From: an uncultured Bacilli bacterium
GTDB lineage: Bacteria > Bacillota_I > Bacilli_A > RF39 > UBA660
DNA length: 8,872 nt
NCBI GenBank assembly: GCA_934096755.1
Contig: CAKOMU010000039.1
Coordinates: 1-8,872 of the forward strand
Reading direction: 5' to 3'
In this document: one piece after another, positions 1 to 6,663 of the stretch
Numbering within the stretch: position 1 is the stretch's first letter
Layout: every line of letters starts with the position of its first letter
Made by a program: the position numbers and the translations under genes
Notes under the pieces: generated by a model
Told to the model about the DNA's origin: nothing
Databases searched by the model: none
The model's input: the letters and a program-made list of their open reading frames with translations, nothing else

Positions 1-315
1 AAAGGAGATTTTGTTTATTTTGATCCACCTTATGATTCTGATACATCTACATTTAATAGTTATACTGAAGATGGTTTTGGAAAAGAAGAACAAAAAAGAC
101 TTGCTAAAGTGTTTAAAGAATTGTCAGATAGAGGATGCTATGTAATGCTTTCTAATCACAATACAACTTTAATAAATGATTTATATAAAGATTTTCATAT
201 ACATGTAATTGAGGCTAAAAGGAACATAAATGCTAATGGAAAGAAAAGGGGAAAAGTAGAAGAAGTTATTATAACAAATTATGAGAATGAAGGTTTATTA
301 AATGAGCAAAATTAG
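1..315 (+). CDS. dpnM: Dam/DpnM-like GATC adenine methyltransferase, 3' part only
   Basis: The frame is open from base 1 to the TAG at 313-315 and gives the last 104 residues; the start lies outside the window. The catalytic motif IV DPPY (residues 8-11 of the fragment, after VYF) sits near its start. It is followed by the pattern typical of the C-terminal half of D12-class (alpha) N6-adenine methyltransferases: a TSTFNSY-like segment, a helix ending in YVMLSNHNT, and an end close to VIITNY. In DpnII/MboI systems this enzyme methylates double-stranded GATC and protects the host from the partner endonuclease. The DpnA-like and DpnII-like genes downstream support that role. The target recognition region is not in the window, so GATC specificity is inferred from the family and the neighbours. 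The last 14 bases overlap the next gene. Confidence 0.9.
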   Translation, partial: KGDFVYFDPPYDSDTSTFNSYTEDGFGKEEQKRLAKVFKELSDRGCYVMLSNHNTTLINDLYKDFHIHVIEAKRNINANGKKRGKVEEVIITNYENEGLLNEQN

Positions 316-889
316 TACAATTTCAAGTTATATAAATAAATGTGAATTATATGTTAAATCTGGCAATTTAAATGAAATTGAAGATTTTATAGATGAAGTA
401 ATATGTGTTTATAAAAAAGAGATTCCTGGGTTTACAGAGAGATTAAATACTACTAGTGTGATGAGAATGTATGAAAAAATAAATATTGAACAAGCAAAAA
501 GTGATCTGAAAAATATAAAGGCAATGTTGAATAATTATAAAGATAATATTAAATGTGGAATTTTAGATTCAAAAAGAGGTAAAAATGAAATAAATATTAA
601 TAATGTAGCTAATGCAGAAGCTGTAACTAATGTTAATATAACATTAGAACAAGTAATTAATAATATTAATGAATTATCTGATGATATATTATCAAAAGAA
701 GAAAAAGAAGATTTAGAAGATAAATTAAGAGTACTTGAAAGTGTTGTAAATTCTGGAGATAAAGAGAAAATAAAAAGTAAGTTAATTAAAATATTTAATT
801 TTGCTTTAGAAAAAGGTCCTGCTGTAGTTGGCTTAGTATCGAGTGCAGTATCATTGTTAAATGAAAAAATACTGCCATTATTTTCTTAA
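302..889 (+). CDS. Unknown 195-residue helical protein inside the restriction-modification operon
   Basis: I do not recognise a named family. The ATG at 302 overlaps the end of the methyltransferase gene by 14 bases and has AAGG at 290-293, so translation is probably coupled. The N-terminal half (residues 1-95) looks helical and charged. An Asn-rich stretch around residues 93-112 (ININN, then NVNI) links it to a second helical part containing a strongly charged LSKEEKEDLEDK segment. The last 30 residues are hydrophobic (FALEKGPAVVGL onwards) and could be an amphipathic or membrane-active helix. The layout of an Asn-rich linker, a charged helix and a hydrophobic tail recalls C-terminal regions of hypothetical proteins seen in other defence loci, but that is from memory and untested. 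Standard DpnII operons lack a gene at this place. It could be an added effector, a control protein or a passenger. Confidence 0.85.
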   Translation: MSKISTISSYINKCELYVKSGNLNEIEDFIDEVICVYKKEIPGFTERLNTTSVMRMYEKINIEQAKSDLKNIKAMLNNYKDNIKCGILDSKRGKNEININNVANAEAVTNVNITLEQVINNINELSDDILSKEEKEDLEDKLRVLESVVNSGDKEKIKSKLIKIFNFALEKGPAVVGLVSSAVSLLNEKILPLFS

Positions 890-903
890 TTAGTTGCTAT
901 ATA

Positions 904-912
904 AAGGGGTGG
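904..912 (+). promoter_or_regulatory. Strong ribosome binding site of the DpnA-like gene
   Basis: AAGGGGTGG lies 4 bases before the ATG at 917, so this methyltransferase has its own strong site and does not depend on coupling to the gene before it. Only 27 bases separate it from the stop of the 195-residue gene. I see no terminator between them, so they are probably co-transcribed. Confidence 0.6.
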
Positions 913-916
913 TAAT

Positions 917-1684
917 ATGTCTAAGAAACCATATTATGAAAAAAAAGATTTTAAATTGATAAAAGGAGATTCATTTAAAGAATTAAAAAAGATTGAACCT
1001 AAATCAATAGACATGATTTTTGCAGACCCTCCTTATTTTTTATCTGGAGATGGTATAAGTTGTAGTGCAGGTAAAATGGTAAGTGTAAAAAAAGGTGAAT
1101 GGGATGAAAAAATAAATATTGATAAAAAACATAAGTTTAATCGAAAATGGATTAAATTGTGTTACAATATTTTAAAAGATGAAGGAACAATATGGATTAG
1201 TGGAACAATGCATAATATTTACTCAATAGGTATGGCATTGGAACAAGAAGGCTTTAAAATAATAAATAATATAACTTGGAAAAAATTAAATCCACCACCG
1301 AATATAAGTTGTCGTGCATTTGTTCACTCAACAGAAACAATTTTATGGGCAAAAAAAGATATTAAAAAAGCAAAACATAAATTTAATTATTCCTTGATGA
1401 AAGAGTTAAATGATAATAAACAAATGAAAGATGTTTGGGAGTCATCATTAACTAAACCTAGTGAGAAAAAACAAGGAAAACATCCAACTCAAAAACCTAT
1501 TGCCATATTAGAAAGAATAATATTAGCATCTACAGATGAAGGAGATTTAATTTTAGATCCGTTTAATGGAAGTGGAACAACAGGAATTGTAGCGAATAAA
1601 TTAAATAGAAAATATATAGGAATAGAACAAGAAAAAGAATATCTTGATTTAACTATTAGAAGAAAGGAAGAAAATGATGAATAG
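917..1684 (+). CDS. dpnA: DpnA-like N6-adenine DNA methyltransferase (beta class)
   Basis: A 255-residue protein, close to the length known for DpnA (M.DpnIIB) and for beta-class adenine methyltransferases. Motif IV is DPPY at residues 37-40, preceded by IDMIFA. The S-adenosylmethionine-binding motif FNGSGTT comes late, at 216-222, after the conserved GKHPTQKP segment. This order (motif IV first, SAM site last) defines the beta class. In DpnII-type loci this second enzyme methylates the adenine of GATC and can also act on single-stranded DNA, which protects incoming single-stranded DNA during natural transformation or conjugation. That activity is family knowledge and is not visible in the sequence. 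The start is fixed by AAGGGGTGG. The last 11 bases overlap the endonuclease gene. Confidence 0.93.
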   Translation: MSKKPYYEKKDFKLIKGDSFKELKKIEPKSIDMIFADPPYFLSGDGISCSAGKMVSVKKGEWDEKINIDKKHKFNRKWIKLCYNILKDEGTIWISGTMHNIYSIGMALEQEGFKIINNITWKKLNPPPNISCRAFVHSTETILWAKKDIKKAKHKFNYSLMKELNDNKQMKDVWESSLTKPSEKKQGKHPTQKPIAILERIILASTDEGDLILDPFNGSGTTGIVANKLNRKYIGIEQEKEYLDLTIRRKEENDE

Positions 1685-2534
1685 AAATTTTAATGATTGG
1701 TTAAGTAAATTTAAAGCAAGTATTTCAAATTATAGTTATTATGTTGATTTTAACAAGATATATGGAAATGTAGACAAAATAAAAATTGAACTTAATATTT
1801 TAAATTCTTTAATTGGTAGTCAAAATATAGAAGAAGAATTTAGAAATATTATTTTTAAATATCCTGAAACATTGGAGTGTATTCCAGTTTTATTGGCAGT
1901 TAGATCAAATGAAATTTTTATTAAAGATGAATTTGATGAATATTTATTCAAATTTAATAAAATGGTTTATTCAATTGATGATTATGTAAAATTTATGAAA
2001 GAAACTGGGTTATTTGATTTATTAGAAAATCATTTGATAAATAATTTATATGATTATGTTTTAGGTGTAGAAGTAGGATTAGATTCAAATGGTAGAAAAA
2101 ATCGTGGTGGACATTTAATGGAAGATTTAGTAGAAAGTTATATTGTAAAAGCTGGATATGAAAAGAATGTTAATTATTTTAAAGAAATGTATTTAAGTGA
2201 CATTGAAAAAAGATGGGGATTAGATTTATCTGCAATGTCTGGTGATAATACTTCTACAAAAAGATTTGATTTTGTTATTAAAACTGATAATCAGGTATAT
2301 GTTATAGAAACTAATTTTTATGCTTCAGGTGGTTCAAAATTAAATGAAACAGCAAGAAGTTATAAAATGTTAGCAGAAGAATCTAAAAAAGTAGATGGCG
2401 TAACTTTTATATGGTTTACTGATGGTCAAGGCTGGATTAGCGCAAGAAAAAATTTGGAAGAAACATTTAATGTATTAGATACAATGTATTCTATAAATGA
2501 TTTAGATAATGGTATATTAAATCAATTGAATTAG
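1674..2534 (+). CDS. dpnB: DpnII/MboI-type restriction endonuclease (GATC)
   Basis: A 286-residue protein, near the length of R.DpnII (about 288). It cuts unmethylated GATC. The active site appears to be a PD-(D/E)xK variant: D199 in RFDFV, then E212-T213-N214 in VIETNFY, so Asn stands where Lys is usual. The following segment GGSKLNETARSY is, to my knowledge, characteristic of the DpnII/MboI group. GRKNRGGHLMEDLVE at about 140-154 is another conserved block. The start is one of two tandem ATGs (1674 or 1677). AAGGAAG at 1664-1670 is better spaced for the second, so the true length may be 285. The gene overlaps dpnA by 8 to 11 bases, which places the toxic enzyme last and couples it to the protective methyltransferase. 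Confidence 0.93.
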   Translation: MMNRNFNDWLSKFKASISNYSYYVDFNKIYGNVDKIKIELNILNSLIGSQNIEEEFRNIIFKYPETLECIPVLLAVRSNEIFIKDEFDEYLFKFNKMVYSIDDYVKFMKETGLFDLLENHLINNLYDYVLGVEVGLDSNGRKNRGGHLMEDLVESYIVKAGYEKNVNYFKEMYLSDIEKRWGLDLSAMSGDNTSTKRFDFVIKTDNQVYVIETNFYASGGSKLNETARSYKMLAEESKKVDGVTFIWFTDGQGWISARKNLEETFNVLDTMYSINDLDNGILNQLN

Positions 2535-2563
2535 AATATAAAAATATTAGAGAGGTGAATCTA

Positions 2564-3226
2564 ATGAATAACATTTGTGGCTCAATTTATATACTTACAA
2601 ACCCATCTTTTCCAGATTATGTGAAAATTGGTTATTCAAAAAATGTAGTAGAAAGAATAAATAAATTAAATAATTCAGAGACAGTTCCTTTTGGATTTAG
2701 ACTATATGCAACATATGATGTTGAAACTCAATCTGCTGATAAAGTGTTACATAAAATAATTGATAAATTAAATGCTGATTTAAGAAGTATTGACACTATA
2801 AATGATAAAGTAAGAGTAAGAGAATTTTATTTAATATCTTCAGAAGATGCTTATGAATTGTTGGAAGATATTGCTATTATTAGTGGTACTAAAGAAAGGC
2901 TTCATTTATACAAACCAACAAAGGATGAGGTACAAGAAGAAGAAACTGCTGAAAAGAATAGAGAATTATCTAAGAATAGACATCATTTTAAAGAAATAAA
3001 ATTTAAATCTAGTTTAACAAATAAAACATATTATTCAAAAACAAAAGATGATGGGACTTTAGGAATATATGAAGAAGAAACAAATAATGAAGTTCCTAAT
3101 AATAGTAATCCATCTAAAAAACAAATATTGTTACAAGCAGTTAAGGACTTAAATGGAGAAGTGGAAAGTAATATTACTTTATATCAATTACAACATAGAT
3201 TAGAAAAATTGATCAGTGAAAAATAG
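2564..3226 (+). CDS. GIY-YIG nuclease family protein (T5orf172-like)
   Basis: A 220-residue protein with an N-terminal GIY-YIG nuclease fold. GSIYI at 6-10 and KIGYS at 21-25 are the two name-giving strands. R31 follows in the first helix, a His (VLHKII, residue 63) comes next, and REF with E87 is the likely metal-binding Glu. The spacing is that of the T5orf172/MUG113 subgroup found in phage and defence genes. The C-terminal part (about 105-220) is charged. It contains a short beta-rich patch near NKTYYSKTKDDGTLGIY and a closing helix, neither of which I recognise. A GTG at 2555 is in frame, but it lies inside the AGAGGTG ribosome binding site (2551-2557), so I prefer the ATG at 2564. It begins 29 bases after the endonuclease and ends 18 bases before the PHP-ATPase gene, so it is probably in the same operon. 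Confidence 0.82.
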   Translation: MNNICGSIYILTNPSFPDYVKIGYSKNVVERINKLNNSETVPFGFRLYATYDVETQSADKVLHKIIDKLNADLRSIDTINDKVRVREFYLISSEDAYELLEDIAIISGTKERLHLYKPTKDEVQEEETAEKNRELSKNRHHFKEIKFKSSLTNKTYYSKTKDDGTLGIYEEETNNEVPNNSNPSKKQILLQAVKDLNGEVESNITLYQLQHRLEKLISEK

Positions 3227-3244
3227 TTTAATAGGAGTAGATAT

Positions 3245-5758
3245 ATGAATCAAAAATGGTTATTAATAGATATGCATATGCATTCTCAATTTTCTAAAAT
3301 AAATAAGCCTGGAGACAAAGATAAAGTAAAAGATATGTCTGCAAAAGAATTTGTTGATATTTTGCATAACAAGAAAGTTGAAATTTTTAGTATAACGGAT
3401 CATAATTACTTTTCTAGCGATTATTACAATAGCATAGATTCATACATAAAAGATTCCAACTTAGATATGAAATTGATTAATGGTGTTGAATTGGACGTTT
3501 ATGTTTCATTGAATGATGGAAAAGAAGATATAATTCATGTATGTTTTTATTTTGATAATACTGTTGATAGAACAGAGTTAGAAAAGATTATTAATAATCT
3601 GTATAAAGATGAAAGTGGAAATGATAAAAAGCCTCATTTTAAAGATATATTATATGAATTAGAAAGAGTAAATTCTAAAATAATTGTTATTCCACATGGA
3701 GATAAAGATCGCGGAATATTTGATAATCACTTGATAGATAATTTATCATTAAATGAAAATCCTGAGTTTTATAGATATGCTATGTATAAAATATTTAATG
3801 CTTTTGATGTAAGAAAAGGTTTTTATAAAAAAAGCATAGAATTCTGGGGAACTAGTTTTTATGAACAAACAAAAGCGTTTAATGATATTATAGGAAATAA
3901 ATCTGCTGCTGAAATTGAAGAATTAAAAAAAAGTATTACAGAAAAAATAAAGAATAAGAATACTAAATTAAATGAAAATGAACAAATAATATATGATTAT
4001 ACTTTAAAATACGGAGCATTTTTTGCATATTTTACTTTTTCTGATTGGCATAATGCTTTTGAATATGAACCTAAAATAAATAATTTTATATTTGGCAGTA
4101 TAGATTATGCATTTGAATCATTTGAAATGGCTACGTTAGATCCAGTTTCAAGAGTAATAAAATCAGTTGATACTGAAATTGAAATTCCAAATACCCTTAT
4201 AAAAAACGTTGACTTTAAAATAGGTAATAAGCAAAAACATATAGAGTTTGCACCAGGTTTGAATGCAATAGTTGGTAAACGAGGGTCAGGTAAATCTCTG
4301 TTGCTTGCTGTTTTAAAAAATTTATATGATAAAAGTGCTAATGATGGAGCAATAAAAAAATATAATAGTTTAAATATAAATGATATCACAGCAAAGGATA
4401 GAAGTAATATAGATATATCATTGGGAAGCTTAAATTCTATTTCTTTTTTATCGCAGGATACAATAACTAATATTTTTGAAAATCCAGATAATGCGCAGAC
4501 TCAAATTGCGAAGTATTTTCCTGAAATAAAAGGAATTAACCTAAGTAAATTAAAAAGTATTATACAGTATGGAAAAAAAATTCAACCATATGATAACAAT
4601 TATAAAAATTTAACATCTAACATATTAGCATTGAAAAAATTTTCTGATTTTGAATACACATTATTAAATCAGTTAAGTGATGTTAATGTAAAAAATAATT
4701 TTAATAATACTATTACCGAAATTGAAGAATTAATTAAGTCAATTAATCATATAGGTTTAAATGCTGATGAAGTAATAAAAGAAAAAGAAATAATTATGAA
4801 TTTAAAGGTTAAATATTTAAAAGCAATTTCTTTGTATAATAATTTAATAATAGGTATAAATGATAATATTAAAGAGATTAATTCAAAAAAAACAAATAAT
4901 CAAATAACGGTAAAGCAAAACTCTATTGATATTAGAAACTCTATTGAAGTTATAAAAAATAATTTTGATATTCTTCTAAATCTTAAAAAGTTTAAATATT
5001 TAATTTCAAATTTTTCGATTGAAAATCCACCTGTTGAAATGGTTAAAAAAAATAAATATTTGTTTGTAACATATTATGATATTCCGGAAAATATAAGAGA
5101 AGAAATAGAAGGAATGATATTAAAAACAATATCTCGTGCTTCTTCAATTGAAGATATTGATAATTATGTTAAAAATATAAATAACAAAAAACTTAATTCA
5201 ACGTACAATAATATTACAGATGAACTTAGTAAAATGTTAAATAAGGATATATTTAAACCTAAAAAGGAATTTTACCAAATTAAAGATGATAACATAGATT
5301 ATGAAGATAAAATTCATACCATGAATGAGTTGAATGAATATGTCTTAAATGGTTCATTGATTAATTTAACAAACTCATCACCTGGTACTAAAAGTGTGGC
5401 TTATTTAGATATGCTATTCGATTTAGATGATAAAATATTAGTTTTAGATCAACCAGAAGACAATATAGATAATGATTATATTAGTAATTATTTGGTACCA
5501 AATATTAAATCAACTAAAAAAATTAAACAGTTAATATTTGTTACACATAATCCTTCTGTTGCAGTTTATGGTGATGCTTTTAATTATATTTATGTGACAA
5601 ATGATGGTGAAAATATAGATTATACAAATTATATAATCGAAAGAAAAGAAGATAAAGAACAGCTGATTAACATACTTGAGGGTGGAAGACCAAGTTTCTC
5701 AAATAGAAATCATAAATTTGGAAATATATTAGGAGAAGAAGAATATGATAATAGATAG
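3245..5758 (+). CDS. PHP phosphoesterase-ABC/SMC ATPase fusion (Ppl/TrlF-like defence protein)
   Basis: An 837-residue two-part protein. The N-terminal 300 residues form a PHP metal phosphoesterase domain. The metal ligands are visible: DMHMHS (D9, H11, H13), TDHN (D52, H53), E82 in NGVELD, H98, H151 in IPHGDKD, and SDWHN (D267, H269). An ABC-type ATPase follows: Walker A GKRGSGKS at 344-351, a Q-loop-like FLSQD (Q404), a long mostly helical insert (about 415-700) that may be a coiled coil, a signature-like SSPGTKS at 711-717, Walker B ILVLDQPED (D735, E738) and the H-loop THNPS (H768). All catalytic residues are present. The architecture matches proteins annotated as TrlF-like ATPases and the single-gene anti-phage protein Ppl; the substrate is unknown to me. 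AGGAG at 3233-3237 fixes the start. The end overlaps the next gene by 14 bases. Confidence 0.88.
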   Translation: MNQKWLLIDMHMHSQFSKINKPGDKDKVKDMSAKEFVDILHNKKVEIFSITDHNYFSSDYYNSIDSYIKDSNLDMKLINGVELDVYVSLNDGKEDIIHVCFYFDNTVDRTELEKIINNLYKDESGNDKKPHFKDILYELERVNSKIIVIPHGDKDRGIFDNHLIDNLSLNENPEFYRYAMYKIFNAFDVRKGFYKKSIEFWGTSFYEQTKAFNDIIGNKSAAEIEELKKSITEKIKNKNTKLNENEQIIYDYTLKYGAFFAYFTFSDWHNAFEYEPKINNFIFGSIDYAFESFEMATLDPVSRVIKSVDTEIEIPNTLIKNVDFKIGNKQKHIEFAPGLNAIVGKRGSGKSLLLAVLKNLYDKSANDGAIKKYNSLNINDITAKDRSNIDISLGSLNSISFLSQDTITNIFENPDNAQTQIAKYFPEIKGINLSKLKSIIQYGKKIQPYDNNYKNLTSNILALKKFSDFEYTLLNQLSDVNVKNNFNNTITEIEELIKSINHIGLNADEVIKEKEIIMNLKVKYLKAISLYNNLIIGINDNIKEINSKKTNNQITVKQNSIDIRNSIEVIKNNFDILLNLKKFKYLISNFSIENPPVEMVKKNKYLFVTYYDIPENIREEIEGMILKTISRASSIEDIDNYVKNINNKKLNSTYNNITDELSKMLNKDIFKPKKEFYQIKDDNIDYEDKIHTMNELNEYVLNGSLINLTNSSPGTKSVAYLDMLFDLDDKILVLDQPEDNIDNDYISNYLVPNIKSTKKIKQLIFVTHNPSVAVYGDAFNYIYVTNDGENIDYTNYIIERKEDKEQLINILEGGRPSFSNRNHKFGNILGEEEYDNR

Positions 5759-6017
5759 AAATGAAAAAGATATTGTATTAAAAGAAAATGATAGTATAAT
5801 TGAAAAATATAATTTTGAAAAAGAAATAAATTTTCAAGAACTGGTAAATTTTTTATTAAATAAAAATTTATCAGAAAAAATTATTATTACTGATAATATT
5901 GATAAAAAAGATGAAAAGGAAGAAAATTTGATAAAATTGATAACAGGTATAATAGAAGATTATAATAACAAAGTCGATGACTATAATCAGTTTGTTAAAG
6001 AAACTGATTCTGAGTAA
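5745..6017 (+). CDS. Small acidic protein coupled to the PHP-ATPase
   Basis: A 90-residue protein that I cannot assign to a family. It starts inside the last codons of the PHP-ATPase gene (14-base overlap, different frame), with AGGAG at 5731-5735 nine bases upstream. This arrangement favours coupled translation and a fixed ratio to the ATPase. The protein is rich in Glu, Asp, Lys, Asn and Ile and has no Cys, signal peptide or membrane segment. The first 30 residues suggest short beta strands (KDIVLKEN, IIEKYNF). A helix follows around residues 31-40, then a highly charged patch (DKKDEKEEN), then a helix ending in an acidic tail. It could be a partner or a regulator of the ATPase. It is the last gene before a terminator. 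Confidence 0.75.
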   Translation: MIIDRNEKDIVLKENDSIIEKYNFEKEINFQELVNFLLNKNLSEKIIITDNIDKKDEKEENLIKLITGIIEDYNNKVDDYNQFVKETDSE

Positions 6018-6028
6018 GTTTATATATT

Positions 6029-6051
6029 TATAATGTCATAATGTCATTATA
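6029..6051. repeat. AT-rich palindrome with tandem ATAATGTC
   Basis: TATAATG at 6029-6035 and CATTATA at 6045-6051 are inverted copies. The octamer ATAATGTC also occurs twice in tandem at 6030-6037 and 6038-6045. It begins 12 bases after the stop of the 90-residue gene. It has no run of T after the stem, so it looks more like a protein-binding site than a terminator. Confidence 0.4.
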
Positions 6052-6062
6052 AAACAAAATAA

Positions 6063-6103
6063 GATGAGTAGCGGATAAATTTCTACCCATCAGCTACCCA
6101 TCA
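6063..6103. repeat. Tandem CTACCCATCA repeats with an inverted partner
   Basis: CTACCCATCA occurs at 6083-6092 and again at 6094-6103, an 11-base period. An inverted, slightly imperfect copy (GATGAGTAGC, one mismatch) lies at 6063-6072. Pairs of short direct repeats with about one helical turn of spacing are typical of arm-type binding sites for tyrosine recombinases. No recombinase gene lies in the window, so the role is inferred. Confidence 0.45.
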
Positions 6104-6173
6104 AATTAATATAAATTTATCAATTTTTGATTAAATTTTATTAAACTCTATATGAGTTGTATGTCGATATTAC

Positions 6174-6199
6174 GGGGATTTTAAACAATCCTCTTTTTT
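6174..6199 (+). terminator. Rho-independent terminator
   Basis: GGGGATT at 6174-6180 pairs with AATCCTC at 6187-6193 (seven pairs, one of them G-T) around a 6-base loop. Six T follow at 6194-6199. It is the first clear terminator after the six-gene + strand series and probably ends that transcript, about 155 bases past the last stop codon. Confidence 0.6.
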
Positions 6200-6208
6200 A
6201 ATATAATA

Positions 6209-6245
6209 GCCCCCTGAAGAGAGCGAAAGCTCTCGTTTTTGTTTA
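6209..6245 (+). terminator. GCCCCCTGAA block and GAAA-capped hairpin, copy 1
   Basis: GCCCCCTGAA at 6209-6218 directly precedes a perfect 6-pair stem, GAGAGC (6219-6224) and GCTCTC (6229-6234), closed by a GAAA loop and followed by GTTTTTGTTT. It looks like a transcription terminator with a single-stranded C-rich tag in front of it. It may be the 3' end of a small RNA. A second copy with a different stem lies at 7236-7277. Confidence 0.55.
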
Positions 6246-6278
6246 TTTTAGGGACTTTTTGGGTAATGAAAAATGCTC

Positions 6279-6298
6279 TATGTGGCAGTTATGTGGCA
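6279..6298. repeat. Tandem TATGTGGCA repeats
   Basis: TATGTGGCA occurs at 6279-6287 and 6290-6298, again with an 11-base period and a GT spacer. With the CTACCC pair at 6083-6103 this gives two sets of 11-base-period repeats of different sequence about 200 bases apart. That is the kind of layout seen in attachment sites of integrative elements. Confidence 0.45.
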
Positions 6299-6413
6299 TT
6301 TTGTTTTTTTAGAGATGATTTAATTTATTTTTTTATGATATATATAATATTTGTTATATTTGTGTAGATAATATTAAAGATTTTAAATTAAATATATTAG
6401 TTATAAATAAACC

Positions 6414-6487
6414 AACTATCAAGAAAGACGGCACAGGCTGTTATATGGGCCAAAATAAAAAACAACTATCGGTCTTTTTCGATAGTT
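6414..6487. repeat. 16-base inverted repeat sharing an arm with a terminator
   Basis: AACTATCAAGAAAGAC at 6414-6429 is the reverse complement of 6472-6487 at 14 of 16 positions. The right arm (6480-6487) is also half of the terminator hairpin at 6464-6487, so two mutually exclusive stems are possible in an RNA from either strand. The left arm may be an inverted duplicate of the 3' end of the XRE gene, or part of an attenuator. Confidence 0.45.
6464..6487. terminator. Bidirectional hairpin terminator at the end of the XRE remnant
   Basis: AACTATCG (6464-6471) and CGATAGTT (6480-6487) form a perfect 8-pair stem with an 8-base loop. The flanks are A-rich on the left (AAAATAAAAAAC) and T-rich on the right (ATTTTTATTTT), so it can end transcription in both directions. 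On the minus strand it overlaps the last codons of the XRE reading frame, which is common for compact terminators. Confidence 0.65.
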
Positions 6488-6663
6488 ATTTTTATTTTAT
6501 GTATTTTACATATAAATTTAAGAGTTTCAGAATAATATCTTCTTCGACCGGCTTCGTAATCTTGAATAGTTCGTTCACTCTTATTAATAGATTTTCCAAA
6601 TTCTTTTTGAGTAAGTCCGGTCCATTCTCTAATTATACGTATAATATCTTTTGTATCATAATT
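6466..6663 (-). pseudogene. XRE-family helix-turn-helix regulator lacking a start codon
   Basis: The minus strand reads in frame from about 6663 down to the TAG at 6466-6468 and gives 65 residues. The order is NYDTKDIIRIIREWTGLTQ, then KEFGKSINKSERTIQDYEAG, then a closing helix. This is a whole XRE DNA-binding domain: GLTQKEF starts the first motif helix and SERTIQDYE is the recognition helix. No ATG, GTG or TTG precedes it in frame. The next codons upstream are AAC, TTT, AAT and then TAA at 6673-6675. Relatives that I recall begin at just about this residue, so the gene seems cut exactly at its start codon, where NUDIX sequence begins on the other strand. It could still be expressed from an unusual start, but decay is more likely. 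Confidence 0.7.

Larger units (their letters stand above)
6018..6444. other. Non-coding, repeat-rich gap after the defence operon
   Basis: I find no convincing gene here on either strand. The stretch holds an AT-rich palindrome, a short inverted pair with tandem CTACCCATCA repeats, a hairpin terminator, a GCCCCCTGAA block with a GAAA-capped hairpin, and tandem TATGTGGCA repeats. From about 6300 to 6410 it is plain AT-rich sequence. The density of repeats suggests a recombination site or the edge of a mobile segment, not an ordinary promoter region. The last part of the gap (6414-6429) is one arm of an inverted repeat shared with the terminator at 6464-6487. Confidence 0.6.

Noticed and set aside
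2555..2563. GTG start for the GIY-YIG gene
   Set aside because: The GTG is part of the AGAGGTG ribosome binding site that serves the ATG at 2564, so it cannot have its own well-placed site.
4105..4389. 94-codon open frame on the minus strand
   Set aside because: It lies wholly inside the ATPase part of the PHP-ATPase gene, has no ribosome binding site, and its composition is that of a shadow frame opposite the Walker A region.
6209..6245. Riboswitch or self-cleaving ribozyme
   Set aside because: The short stem and C-rich block fit none of the riboswitch or ribozyme consensus patterns that I know, and no gene follows that would need such control.
6445..6663. N-terminal 73 codons of an open frame leading into the NUDIX part
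   Set aside because: They lie antisense to the XRE remnant and across its terminator, the ATG has no ribosome binding site, and the residues are Phe- and Ser-rich with no resemblance to a NUDIX N-terminus.
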